64,000 nucleotides of DNA, taken from assembly GCF_046630445.1 (NCBI RefSeq), contig NC_092339.1, positions 75,585,501 to 75,649,500 of the forward strand. The letters run 5' to 3'. Position numbers and translations under genes: made by a program. This document shows, in pieces, positions 37,901 to 48,368 of the stretch. How positions within the stretch are numbered: position 1 is the first letter of the stretch; each line of letters opens with the position of its first letter. The DNA is from Rutidosis leptorrhynchoides (taxonomy: Eukaryota > Streptophyta > Magnoliopsida > Asterales > Asteraceae). The notes beneath the pieces were generated by a model. The model saw only the letters and a list, made by a program, of their open reading frames with translations. It made no database searches and was not told the DNA's origin.

Positions 37901-39523
37901 CAGAAACAACTGAATATGAGGCAGCGTAGGTGGATTGAATTATTGAATGATTACGACTTTGAGAGTCGTTACCACCCGGGGAAGGCAAATGTGGTAGTTG
38001 ATGCCTTGAGCAGGAAGGACAGAGAACCCATTCGAGTAAAATCTATGAATATAATGATTCATAATAACCTTACTACTCAAATAAAGGAGGCGCAACAAGG
38101 AGTTTTAAAAGAGGGAAATTTAAAGGATGAAATACCCAAAGGATCGGAGAAGCATCTTAATATTCGGGAAGACGGAACCCGGTATAGGGCTGAAAGGATT
38201 TGGGTACCAAAATTTGGAGATATGAGAGAAATTGTACTTAGAGAAGCTCATAAAACCAGATACTCAATACATCCTGGAACGGGGAAGATGTACAAGGATC
38301 TCAAGAAACATTTTTGGTGGCCGGGTATGAAAGCTGATGTTGCTAAATACGTAGGAGAATGTTTGACGTGTTCTAAGGTCAAAGCTGAGCATCAGAAACC
38401 ATCAGGTCTACTTCAACAACCCGAAATTCTGGAATGGAAATGGGAAAACATTACCATGGATTTCATCACTAAATTGCCAAGGACTGCAAGTGGTTTTGAT
38501 ACTATTTGGGTAATAGTTGATCGTCTCACCAAATCAGCACACTTCCTGCCAATAAGAGAAGATGACAAGATGGAGAAGTTAGCACGACTGTATTTGAAGG
38601 AAGTCGTCTCCAGACATGGAATACCAATCTCTGTTATCTCTGATAGGGATGGTAGATTTATTTCAAGATTCTGGCAGACATTACAGCAAGCATTAGGAAC
38701 TCGTCTAGACATGAGTACTGCCTATCATCCACAAACTGATGGGCAGAGCGAAAGGACGATACAAACGCTTGAAGACATGCTACGAGCATGTGTTATTGAT
38801 TTTGGAAACAGTTGGGATCGACATCTACCGTTAGCAGAATTTTCCTACAACAACAGCTACCATTCAAGCATTGAGATGGCGCCGTTTGAAGCACTTTATG
38901 GTAGAAAGTGCAGGTCTCCGATTTGTTGGAGTGAAGTGGGGGATAGACAGATTACGGGTCCGGAGATTATACAAGAAACTACCGAGAAGATCATCCAAAT
39001 TCAACAACGGTTGAAAACCGCCCAAAGTCGACAAAAGAGCTACGCTGACATTAAAAGAAAAGATATAGAATTTGAAATTGGAGAGATGGTCATGCTTAAA
39101 GTTGCACCTTGGAAAGGCGTTGTTCGATTTGGTAAACGAGGGAAATTAAATCCAAGGTATATTGGACCATTCAAGATTATTGATCGTGTCGGACCAGTAG
39201 TTTACCGACTTGAGTTACCTCAACAACTCGCGGCTGTACATAACACTTTCCACGTCTCGAATTTGAAGAAATGTTTTGCTAAAGAAAATCTCACTATTCC
39301 GTTAGATGAAATCCAAATCAACGAAAAACTTCAATTCATCGAAGAACCCGTCGAAATAATGGATCGTGAGGTTAAAAGACTTAAGCAAAACAAGATACCA
39401 ATTGTTAAGGTTCGATGGAATGCTCGTAGAGGACCCGAGTTCACCTGGGAGCGTGAAGATCAGATGAAGAAGAAATACCCGCATCTATTTCCAGAAGATT
39501 CGTCAACACCTTCAACAGCTTAA
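34940..39523 (+). pseudogene. RT-D gag-pol, about one break
   Basis: Gag starts MAPTTRHTVNMNEEEF. After the gag domain comes an Asn-rich stretch (about 35690-35860, CAA/AAC repeats) and CCHC knuckles (CYKCGKLGHIIRNC). Then follow protease (LFDSGADRSYM), RT ([24 protein letters not shown]), RNase H ([15 protein letters not shown]), integrase ([22 protein letters not shown]) and the tail [16 protein letters not shown]. The domain set matches RT-C closely. It is nearly whole, with about one break. Confidence 0.93.
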
Positions 39524-39558
39524 AATTTCGGGACGAAATTTATTTAACGGGTAGGTAC
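39524..39558 (+). other. RT-D PPT-side hairpin and GGGTAGGTAC motif
   Basis: AAATTTCGGGACGAAATTT is an inverted repeat with a 3-base loop. It is followed by TTAACGGGTAGGTAC and then the 3' LTR. The same hairpin and motif border the 3' LTR in RT-A, RT-B and RT-C, and GGGTAGGTAC also occurs ahead of gag (34794-34803). Confidence 0.7.
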
Positions 39559-42500
39559 TGTAGTGACCCGAACTTTTCCATGTTTATATATATTAATTGA
39601 GATTGATATTTATATGATTAAATGTTTCCAACATGTTAATCAATCAAACTTGTTAAGACTTGATTAATTGAAATATGTTTCATATAGACAATTGACCACC
39701 CAAGTTGACCGGTGATTCACGAACGTTAAAACTTGTAAAAACTATATGATGACATATATATGGATATATATATAGTTAACATGATACTATGATAAGTAAA
39801 CATATCATTAAGTATATTAACAATGAAATACATATGTAAAAACAAGACTACTAACTTAATGATTTTTAAACGAGACATATATGTAACGATTATCGTTGTA
39901 AAGACATTTAATGTATATATATCATATTAAGAGATATTCATACATAATAATATCATGATAATATAATAATTTAAAATCTCATTTGATATTATAAACATTG
40001 GGTTAACAACATTTAACAAGATCGTTAACCTAAAGGTTTCAAAACAACACTTACATGTAACGACTAACGATGACTTAACGACTCAGTTAAAATGTATATA
40101 CATGTAGTGTTTTAATATGTATTTATACACTTTTGAAAGACTTTAATACACTTATCAAAATACTTCTACTTAACAAAAATGCTTACAATTACATCCTCGT
40201 TCAGTTTCATCAACAATTCTACTCGTATGCACCCGTATTCGTACTCGTACAATACACAGCTTTTAGATGTATGTACTATTGGTATATACACTCCAATTAT
40301 CAGCTCTTAGCAGCCCATGTGAGTCACCTAACACATGTGGGAACTATAATTTGGCAACTAGCATGAAATATCTCATAAAATTACAAAAATATGAGTAATC
40401 ATTCATGACTTATTTACATGAAAACAAAATTACATATCCTTTATATCTAATCCATACACCAACGACCAAAAACACCTACAAACACTTTCATTCTTCAATT
40501 TTCTTCATCTAATTGATCTCTCTCAAGTTCTATCTTCAAGTTCTAAGTGTTCTTCATATATTTTACAAGTTCTAGTTACATAAAATCAAGAATACTTTCA
40601 AGTTTGCTAGCTCACTTCCAATCTTGTAAGGTGATCATCCAACCTCAAGAAATCTTTGTTTCTTACAGTAGGTTATCATTCTAATACAAGGTAATAATCA
40701 TATTCAAACTTTGGTTCAATTTCTATAACTATAACAATCTTATTTCAAGTGATGATCTTACTTGAACTTGTTTTCGTGTCATGATTCTGCTTCAAGAACT
40801 TCGAGCCATCCAAGGATCCGTTGAAGCTAGATCCATTTTTCTCTTTTCCAGTAGGTTTATCCAAGGAACTTAAGGTAGTAATGATGTTCATAACATCATT
40901 CGATTCATACATATAAAGCTATCTTATTCGAAGGTTTAAATTGTAATCACTAGAACATAGTTTAGTTAATTCTAAACTTGTTCGCAAACAAAAGTTAATC
41001 CTTCTAACTTGAATTTTAAAATCAACTAAACACATGTTCTATATCTATATGATATGCTAACTTAATGATTTAAAACCTGGAAACACGAAAAACACCGTAA
41101 AACCGGATTTACGCCGTCGTAGTAACACCGCGGGCTGTTTTGGGTTAGTTAATTAAAAACTATGATAAACTTTGATTTAAAAGTTGTTATTCTGAGAAAA
41201 TGATTTTTATTATGAACATGAAACTATATCCAAAAATTATGGTTAAACTCAAAGTGGAAGTATGTTTTCTAAAATGGTCATCTAGACGTCGTTCTTTCGA
41301 CTGAAATGACTACCTTTACAAAAACGACTTGTAACTTATTTTTCCGACTATAAACCTATAATTTTTCTGTTTAGATTCATAAATTAGAGTTCAATACGAA
41401 ACCATAGCAATTTGATTCACTCAAAACGGATTTAAAATGAAGAAGTTATGGGTAAAACAAGATTGGATAATTTTTCTCATTTTAGCTACGTGAAAATTGG
41501 TAACAAATCTATTCCAACCATAACTTAATCAACTTGTATTGTATATTATGTAATCTTGAGATACCATAGACACGTATACAATGTTTCGACCTATCATGTC
41601 GACATATCTATATATATTTCGGAACAACCATAGACACTCTATATGTGAATGTTGGAGTTAGCTATACAGGGTTGAGGTTGATTCCAAAATATATATAGTT
41701 TGAGTTGTGATCAATACTGAGATACGTATACACTGGGTCGTGGATTGATTCAAGATAATATTTATCGATTTATTTCTGTACATCTAACTGTGGACAACTA
41801 GTTGTAGGTTACTAACGAGGACAGCTGACTTAAGAAACTTAAAACATCAAAATATATTAAAAGTGTTGTAAATATATTTTGAACATACTTTGATATATAT
41901 GTATATATTGTTATAGGTTCGTGAATCAACCAGTAGCCAAGTCTTACTTCCCGACGAAGTAAAAATCTGTGAAAGTGAGTTATAGTCCCACTTTTAAAAT
42001 CTAATATTTTTTAGATGAGAATACATGCAGGTTTTATAAATGATTTACAAAATAGACACAAGTACGTGAAACTACATTCTATGGTTGAATTATCGAAATC
42101 GAATATGCCCCTTTTTATTAAGTCTGGTAATCTAAGAATTAGGGAACAGACACCCTAATTGACGCGAATCCTAAAGATAGATCTATTGGGCCTAACAAAC
42201 CCCATCCAAAGTACCGGATGCTTTAGTACTTCGAAATTTATATCATATCCGAAGGGTGTCCCGGAATGATGGGGATATTCTTATATATGCATCTTGTTAA
42301 TGTCGGTTACCAGGTGTTCACCATATGAATGATTTTTATCTCTATGTATGGGATGTGTATTGAAATATGAAATCTTGTGGTCTATTATTATGATTTGATA
42401 TATATAGGTTAAACCTATAACTCACCAACATTTTTGTTGACGTTTTAAGCATGTTTATTCTCAGGTGATTATTAAGAGCTTCCGCTGTCACATACTTAAA

Positions 42501-42807
42501 TAAGGACGAGATTTGGAGTCCATGCTTGTATGATATTGTGTAAAAACTGCATTCAAGAAACTTATTTTGTTGTAACATATTTGTATTGTAAACCATTATG
42601 TAATGGTCGTGTGTAAACAGGATATTTTAGATTATCATTATTTGATAATCTACGTAAAGCTTTTTAAACCTTTATTGATGAAATAAAGGTTATGGTTTGT
42701 TTTAAAATGAATGCAGTCTTTGAAAAACGTCTCATATAGAGGTCAAAACCTCGCAACGAAATCAATTAATATGGAACGTTTTTAATCAATAAGAACGGGA
42801 CATTTCA
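39559..42807 (+). repeat. RT-D 3' LTR
   Basis: 3,249 bp, the same length as 29706-32954, with roughly 0.7% difference by eye. Confidence 0.94.
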
Positions 42808-42812
42808 TCGAA

Positions 42813-44781
42813 CCTACGACCTCTCGCTTAACCTAACACTCATTTTAACCATCCCTCTGTTCCATGTTTTCTGTTGTAATCCCCATGTAAATTCGATATA
42901 AACTGTTCCTTAGCCCGACTGGAAAACTGAATTGCGGCCCAACCTTTTATCTAAGCCCAAAATATATTCCAATCTTTTAAACAAAACAGGCCCGAATGTA
43001 TATTAACAAATCCATTTTACTAGTCCATATAATTTATTATTTGAGTTGTCCACTATATATAAACAATTACGGTTCCTGACATTTTTTTTTAAACCGATCC
43101 GAAAATAAATAGGTTATCATCAGGAAATTTGCCACAACGACAGAAAGAAGTGGGTGGAGTCTTCATCAACACGATCGAGACAGAAACAATAAACAACTTA
43201 GGCGTGCAGTAAATTGTTATTTATATCCTTTAAGCGACTCATAATGTCGGCCACAAAAAGGAATATGTGCAAAAGCAATTAGATGTAGCTTTATCTTTTT
43301 CTTTTCCTTTGTACAGCAACAGAAAATGAAGGGTAGCAGTTAAAAACGAAACAGAAGCTAGATAGCAGCTGTTGGGTATCGAGCAAAACAGAAAGAAAAA
43401 AAAAATACAAAAGCGGCAGTTGGATTGATGGTTGTAACGGTGGTGGCGGTTTCAAGTGGGTTTTGTGTGTGTAAATATGGGTTTGGTTTTGGTGGCGATG
43501 GAAGATGGAGTGTGGTGTTTTAATGAAGATGAAGTGGTAGTGTTCTCGGCTAACACAACAACGGAAAGATAACAGTCCGATGATGCAGCTGCAGTAACAA
43601 GAATCGATGTATGAATAAAACCGAATAATAACAGTAGAGAGAGAACGATAAAGGTGATCTTGATGTTGGTTGTCGACAGGAGAATAGCTGTAGCAGCTGC
43701 AAACCGATGAGGGCAGCAACACAATACTTATCAGCTGCAGTAGATTTTTAATATAAGTTGTAGCATTTAGGAGGTGTTCATATGGTGTTTTTATTAGTGA
43801 AAAATATAATGATTATGATGATGTGTTGGATATGAATCAGAAGAGTGTTCGGAACAATAGTAGTAAACGTGAGATGGTAATCGGTTTGATGGACATGATA
43901 GTTATAGAGTGGTGGTTATCATTTGAAAGTGAAAGTGGTTATAGTCGATGATAACCGTAGTGGCGATTAAGTGGTGGCCGGTGGGTCTTCTAGAGTTGAA
44001 GATGGTGGAGTAGAGGTGGTAATTGTGATGTTGAAGTGGTGATGGTTTGTACCTCGATTGATCTAGCATATATACAAGTTCCTAATATCTATCTATGTTT
44101 AAGCATATATATTCATATAGAGAGATAGAGAAATTATTTAGTCAAAAAGCAAAACAGTAAGAATATTGTTTGCTTGTTAATTTGTGAATCGATTGATAAC
44201 AGAAGTAATATTAATAATACATTAATGATAAACATGTTAAATCCTTTAGTAGCCACTTTCTTGTTTGATTGTGCCAATGATTTTAATTTGAATAGTATCA
44301 TCTCGTGAAACACTTTTGGATGCATCCTACCGTCTTTCAACTGGATGTTATATCGTGTCCAACGCTAAACAGTTTATACATAAAAGTGTTCCTAGAAATT
44401 TCAAAATTTTAGATTAATTATATTTTATTATTTCACTTATTACCTAATTAAAACCTGATGAAAAAAATTCGAAAATTATTTATTTAATGTATACTTTAAA
44501 TATATAAGAACATTAACAAATTTTTACTTCGCAAATAAATATATTAGTTAAATATATTTAACATTTAAATTTAATATATTAATATATATTTTCACATATA
44601 CATACATTTATATATACACACATTTCCAAATAATGGTTCGTGAATCGTCAGGCTAGGTCAAATGGTAACTGATTATCCAAATATAGAGATTTCAAACTCA
44701 ACATTACAGTTTTTGCTTATCGTGTCGGAAACATATAGAGTTTAAGGTTTAAATTTGGTCAAAAATTTCCGGGTCGTTACA
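42813..44781 (-). repeat. RT-B right LTR, second part
   Basis: It matches about 13200-15168. It ends GTTACA followed by the target duplication GTGAC. Confidence 0.92.
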
Positions 44782-44786
44782 GTGAC

Positions 44787-45490
44787 GGTTTGAGTTGTTT
44801 TTGGGCGATCAAGTGTGGTGGTTTTTGGTTGTTGTTCATTCGATCAAAACAGAAGAAAGAAAAAATAGCAGTTCTTGGTGTCGTTCATGGTGGCGGTTGT
44901 AGTTTGGTTCGAAGATGGTTGATGGATGAAGTGGAGAGTGTTGAATCCATGGTAGTTATTCATGATTGTGTTCGAGTTGGGATTAATAACTTTTCCTGTT
45001 TTCAATTCAAAAAATTACTAAGTAATGTAATTGTAAATGTTGGAGAGAAGTCGACTGGTTTTCTGTAATTTGTGAATGATAATATGAGTTGTCTGATATC
45101 GAATAACAACTGGACTTATTTTATGTAATGCCAAATTGAATCTGTCAGCAAGAAGAAAATCGTTCATGAAAAGAAATAAAGAAAAATAAAGGACGATATG
45201 TACTGCTAACAGATTTGGAAGGTATCTGTGATTAGATCTCTAATTGGTACGATTCAAGAGATAGCAAACAAATTACATAAAGTTTGAGAGTGATTGAAAA
45301 CTGAATACGTATTTTCTTGTATTTATGTATATATATACGGTATTTATATTTATATATAAATCTGTATTATGTAGATATATATAGTCTACATATATCCCCG
45401 CATTTATATCTATATATCAGTATATCTTTATTTTACATACTAGGAAACATAATATTATAACTAATACAAACATTAATATTTTATATTAAT

Positions 45491-45544
<54 letters not shown>

Positions 45545-46032
45545 TAATAATTAATAATAATAACAAAACTAGTAATGATAATAATTAATTAGAGAAAATA
45601 ATATTATTAATGATATTAAGATCATAATAATACTAATAAGAATAATGACTATAATAAAATGACAATTTTAGTAATCAAGTTAAATAATACTTTTAATAAC
45701 CCTAATAATAATAATAATAATTAAATTTATAATAATACTAATAATGGTAATATTTATCTTTAAAAGTAATGATATTAACAACTATATTGTAACTTGTAAT
45801 TACTTCTAATATGTTAATGTTACAATTTATTATTTATGTAATGTTTACTAATTATATAATATATAATTGAATATTTACACACTTTATATATTACAATATA
45901 TATTTATTTATACATAGAATCATATTTATTTATATATAGATTCATTTTAAATTATAACATAATTATTTCGTATTTTATTAACATACTTATTTCAAAGGTT
46001 TAAATTAGATTTTATTATTTCAACTTAATATA

Positions 46033-46085
<53 letters not shown>

Positions 46086-46259
46086 TATATTTTTACTTAC
46101 ATATAATCGTTCGTGAATCGTCGGGCATGGTCAAGGTTAAATGAATGTATGAACACATTTTAAGATTTTTGAGATTCAACTTAACAAACTTTGCTTATCG
46201 TGTCGGAATAATATAAAGATTAAAGTTTAAATTTGGTCGGAAATTTCCGGGTCATCACA
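44787..46259 (-). repeat. RT-A left LTR, continuation
   Basis: It resumes the RT-A LTR interrupted at 11869. It contains an (AAT)n run near 45489-45545, an (AT)n run near 46038-46080 and the inverse of the GATTCACGAAC motif at 46109-46119. Confidence 0.75.
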
Positions 46260-46336
46260 GTACCTACCCGTTAAAGAAATTTCGTCCCCGAAATTTGATA
46301 GAGGTCGTCATGGATAACAATAAGAATGTTTTCATG

Positions 46337-46517
46337 ACATATATATATTTTTACTTACATATAATCGTTCGTGAATCGTCGGGCATGGTCAAGGTTAAAT
46401 GAATGTATGAACACATTTTAAGATTTTTGAGATTCAACTTAACAAACTTTGCTTATCGTGTCGGAATAATATAAAGATTAAAGTTTAAATTTGGTCGGAA
46501 ATTTCCGGGTCATCACA
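46337..46517 (-). repeat. RT-A right LTR terminal piece
   Basis: 181 bp identical to 46079-46259. It ends GGGTCATCACA and is followed by AAGTT, the RT-A target duplication. Confidence 0.85.
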
Positions 46518-47868
46518 AAGTTCTCGGCGGGACGATTTCTTGGAGTTCTCGGAGAAATCGGGGAGAACTTGGGAGTTCTCGGCGGTTGACTTTCGTTGAC
46601 TTTTGAGATAATATTTATGATACCCGACATTTGATCGAGATTTGGGCGATTTGACCGAGAAACTCAATTTATCGGTCGTTGACCGATGAAACAGGTCGTT
46701 CACCGAATGATTAGCCGATTCTAAAACGAGAACTCGACAGCAACTCCGAAACGATTTCTCGGCGAAAACTCGGCCGATTTTTCCGATTTTTGCAACCTTG
46801 ATTAAAATTACGTGTGCTGAAATTAATAATCTCATAATTAATACAGTGAAGTTAGGTGAAAGTGGTACGTTAAAATCCACACGAATTCATCTACATTACG
46901 AAATTTAGAAACCCCAAATACGAGTGTGTGAGCGGCTGTGGAAAAAGAAATCAAGCTCGTGTGCTTTTGGTTTCGTGATTCCGGTTCGTTAAGGTAATGT
47001 TACTGTTATACCTTTTTCGTGATTCCGGTTTTTAGGTTTTCTGTTAATCAATTGGTTGAGTAAGGTGTCTGGTATATACTTGTGAATGTAGATTTCATAT
47101 AAGATTAGGGCAAATGCCCCAAAGTAAGGTGCCAAAATTGCCAATAAATGTGTACAAGTTTTATTATGTTTTTTAATTTGGTACCAATATGATTATGATT
47201 TTTTTAAACGTCAAATTAGGGGCTTTATTTAGTTGAATATATGGAGTCAAAATTGGAAGTAATATATGAACATAAAAACTTATATTTATTTCCATTTAAC
47301 GGCTTCTTTTAACACTTAATTACTTGCATCTCTGTTGTTATAAGTCATAACATTTGTTAAAATTTCTTTTAATGAAATTTTATGCTTTGTAGTGTAAGGT
47401 AAAAGTTCATTTGTTAAATTGACTTTCTGTGTTAGTTAGTGGTTGCTAGTAATTTGCATTTTTCTAAGTACTAGTCGTTAGGTATAGTAATTTTTATCAA
47501 ATAATATTGCATGAACTGTTTTTGATTTGTTAAATTGATGATCTTTAGTGTTTTACCTTAAAAATGACATGTTATGAATGAATGACTTAATTAGTATAGG
47601 AATACACTCATTCGATCTTTCAACACTTCAATAAACTAAGTTTTAAATATCAAATATAAAGTTTTAATCACCCATCAACCGATTTAGAGTTTTGAATTTT
47701 ATTAGTTTTTACATTAACACTTCATATTGGAAAGATCGATTGTTCTTTAGTGCCACCAACGACTAAAATTTCTGCCTGCGTTGAACTATATCTTAGAACT
47801 GTAAACACTCCCATCTTTCACAACAATCAATACGTCAATACATATGGATCATATTAACCATACAATAT

Positions 47869-48287
47869 AGGGTTAAAGCTATAAACACGCTATATACTTT
47901 CACTTTTGTTCCAATGTAGGCTATATACCCAATAAATTACCAGTGTATGTCACATACTTTCAAAAAGTGTTCTAATGTAGGCTATTGGTGACCGGTTACC
48001 TGCTGAACCGGTAAAATCAAATTTATAACATTTTTTTTTCTTAATTTTATATGGCTGTTATATACTTTCATTCCGATGTAGGCTATATACAAAAATGATT
48101 TGTTCCGATGTAGGCTATATACTTTCACTTTTGTTCGCTCATTTTTGTTTTATCCGGTTAACAAGTTCAATGTGTTCATATTAGCACACTTTTTGAAAGT
48201 ATATAGCCTACAATGGTATTTTATTAGATATATAGCCTACATTGGAACAAAAGTGAAAGTATATAGCTTATTTATAGCTTTAACCCT
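47869..48287. mobile_element. 419-bp MITE upstream of KIB copy 2
   Basis: Same element as 4238-5067 without the nested insertion. Ends are AGGGTTAAAGCTATAAA and its inverse, with ACAATAT on both sides (47862-47868, 48288-48294). Confidence 0.82.
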
Positions 48288-48368
48288 ACAATATATAAAG
48301 TTAACATTGTGTAATTTTAACCATACAATATATAAAGTTGTTGCTATTTTTGTGAACATGTTAGTTCG

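Larger units (their letters stand above)
29706..42807 (+). mobile_element. RT-D: young Ty3/gypsy chromovirus carrying an F-box gene
   Basis: It is flanked by TCGAA (29701-29705, 42808-42812). LTRs are 29706-32954 and 39559-42807, both exactly 3,249 bp, starting TGTAGTGACCCG and ending GGGACATTTCA. About 20-25 differences by eye (about 0.7%) suggest roughly 0.3 million years at 1.3e-8 per site per year. Order: LTR, PBS (32957), acidic ORF1, F-box ORF, gag-pol, hairpin and GGGTAGGTAC next to the 3' LTR. Structure is otherwise Tekay-like. gag-pol has about one break; the other two frames are open. Confidence 0.94.
11870..44781 (-). mobile_element. RT-B: non-autonomous LTR retrotransposon nested in RT-A
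   Basis: It is flanked by GTGAC (11865-11869, 44782-44786) within the RT-A LTR. The LTRs are 11870-15168 (3,299 bp) and 28367-29705 plus 42813-44781 (interrupted by RT-D). Both start TGTAAAGACC and end GTTACA. The PBS (GGTATCAGAGC-type, initiator-Met tRNA) lies next to the right LTR on the minus strand and is split by RT-C. The internal region 15169-19060 (3.9 kb) shows no gag-pol domains, so it looks like a large retrotransposon derivative needing proteins from a relative. The LTRs differ at about 20 sites in 3.2 kb by eye, so it is young, well under a million years at usual plant rates. Confidence 0.88.
9431..46517 (-). mobile_element. RT-A: outer LTR retrotransposon, broken, host of the nest
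   Basis: It is flanked by AAGTT (9426-9430, 46518-46522), and joining the flanks restores unit 1 sequence. Its left LTR spans 9431-11869 plus 44787-46259 (about 3.9 kb without RT-B). Next come 77 bp of PPT-side sequence with the AAATTTCG/CGAAATTT hairpin (46260-46336) and then only a 181-bp terminal piece of the other LTR (46337-46517), identical to the left LTR end. The orientation of the PPT side gives the minus strand. No gag or pol is left. It belongs with RT-B to a Ty3/gypsy family. It is broken, with most of the element gone. Confidence 0.85.
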
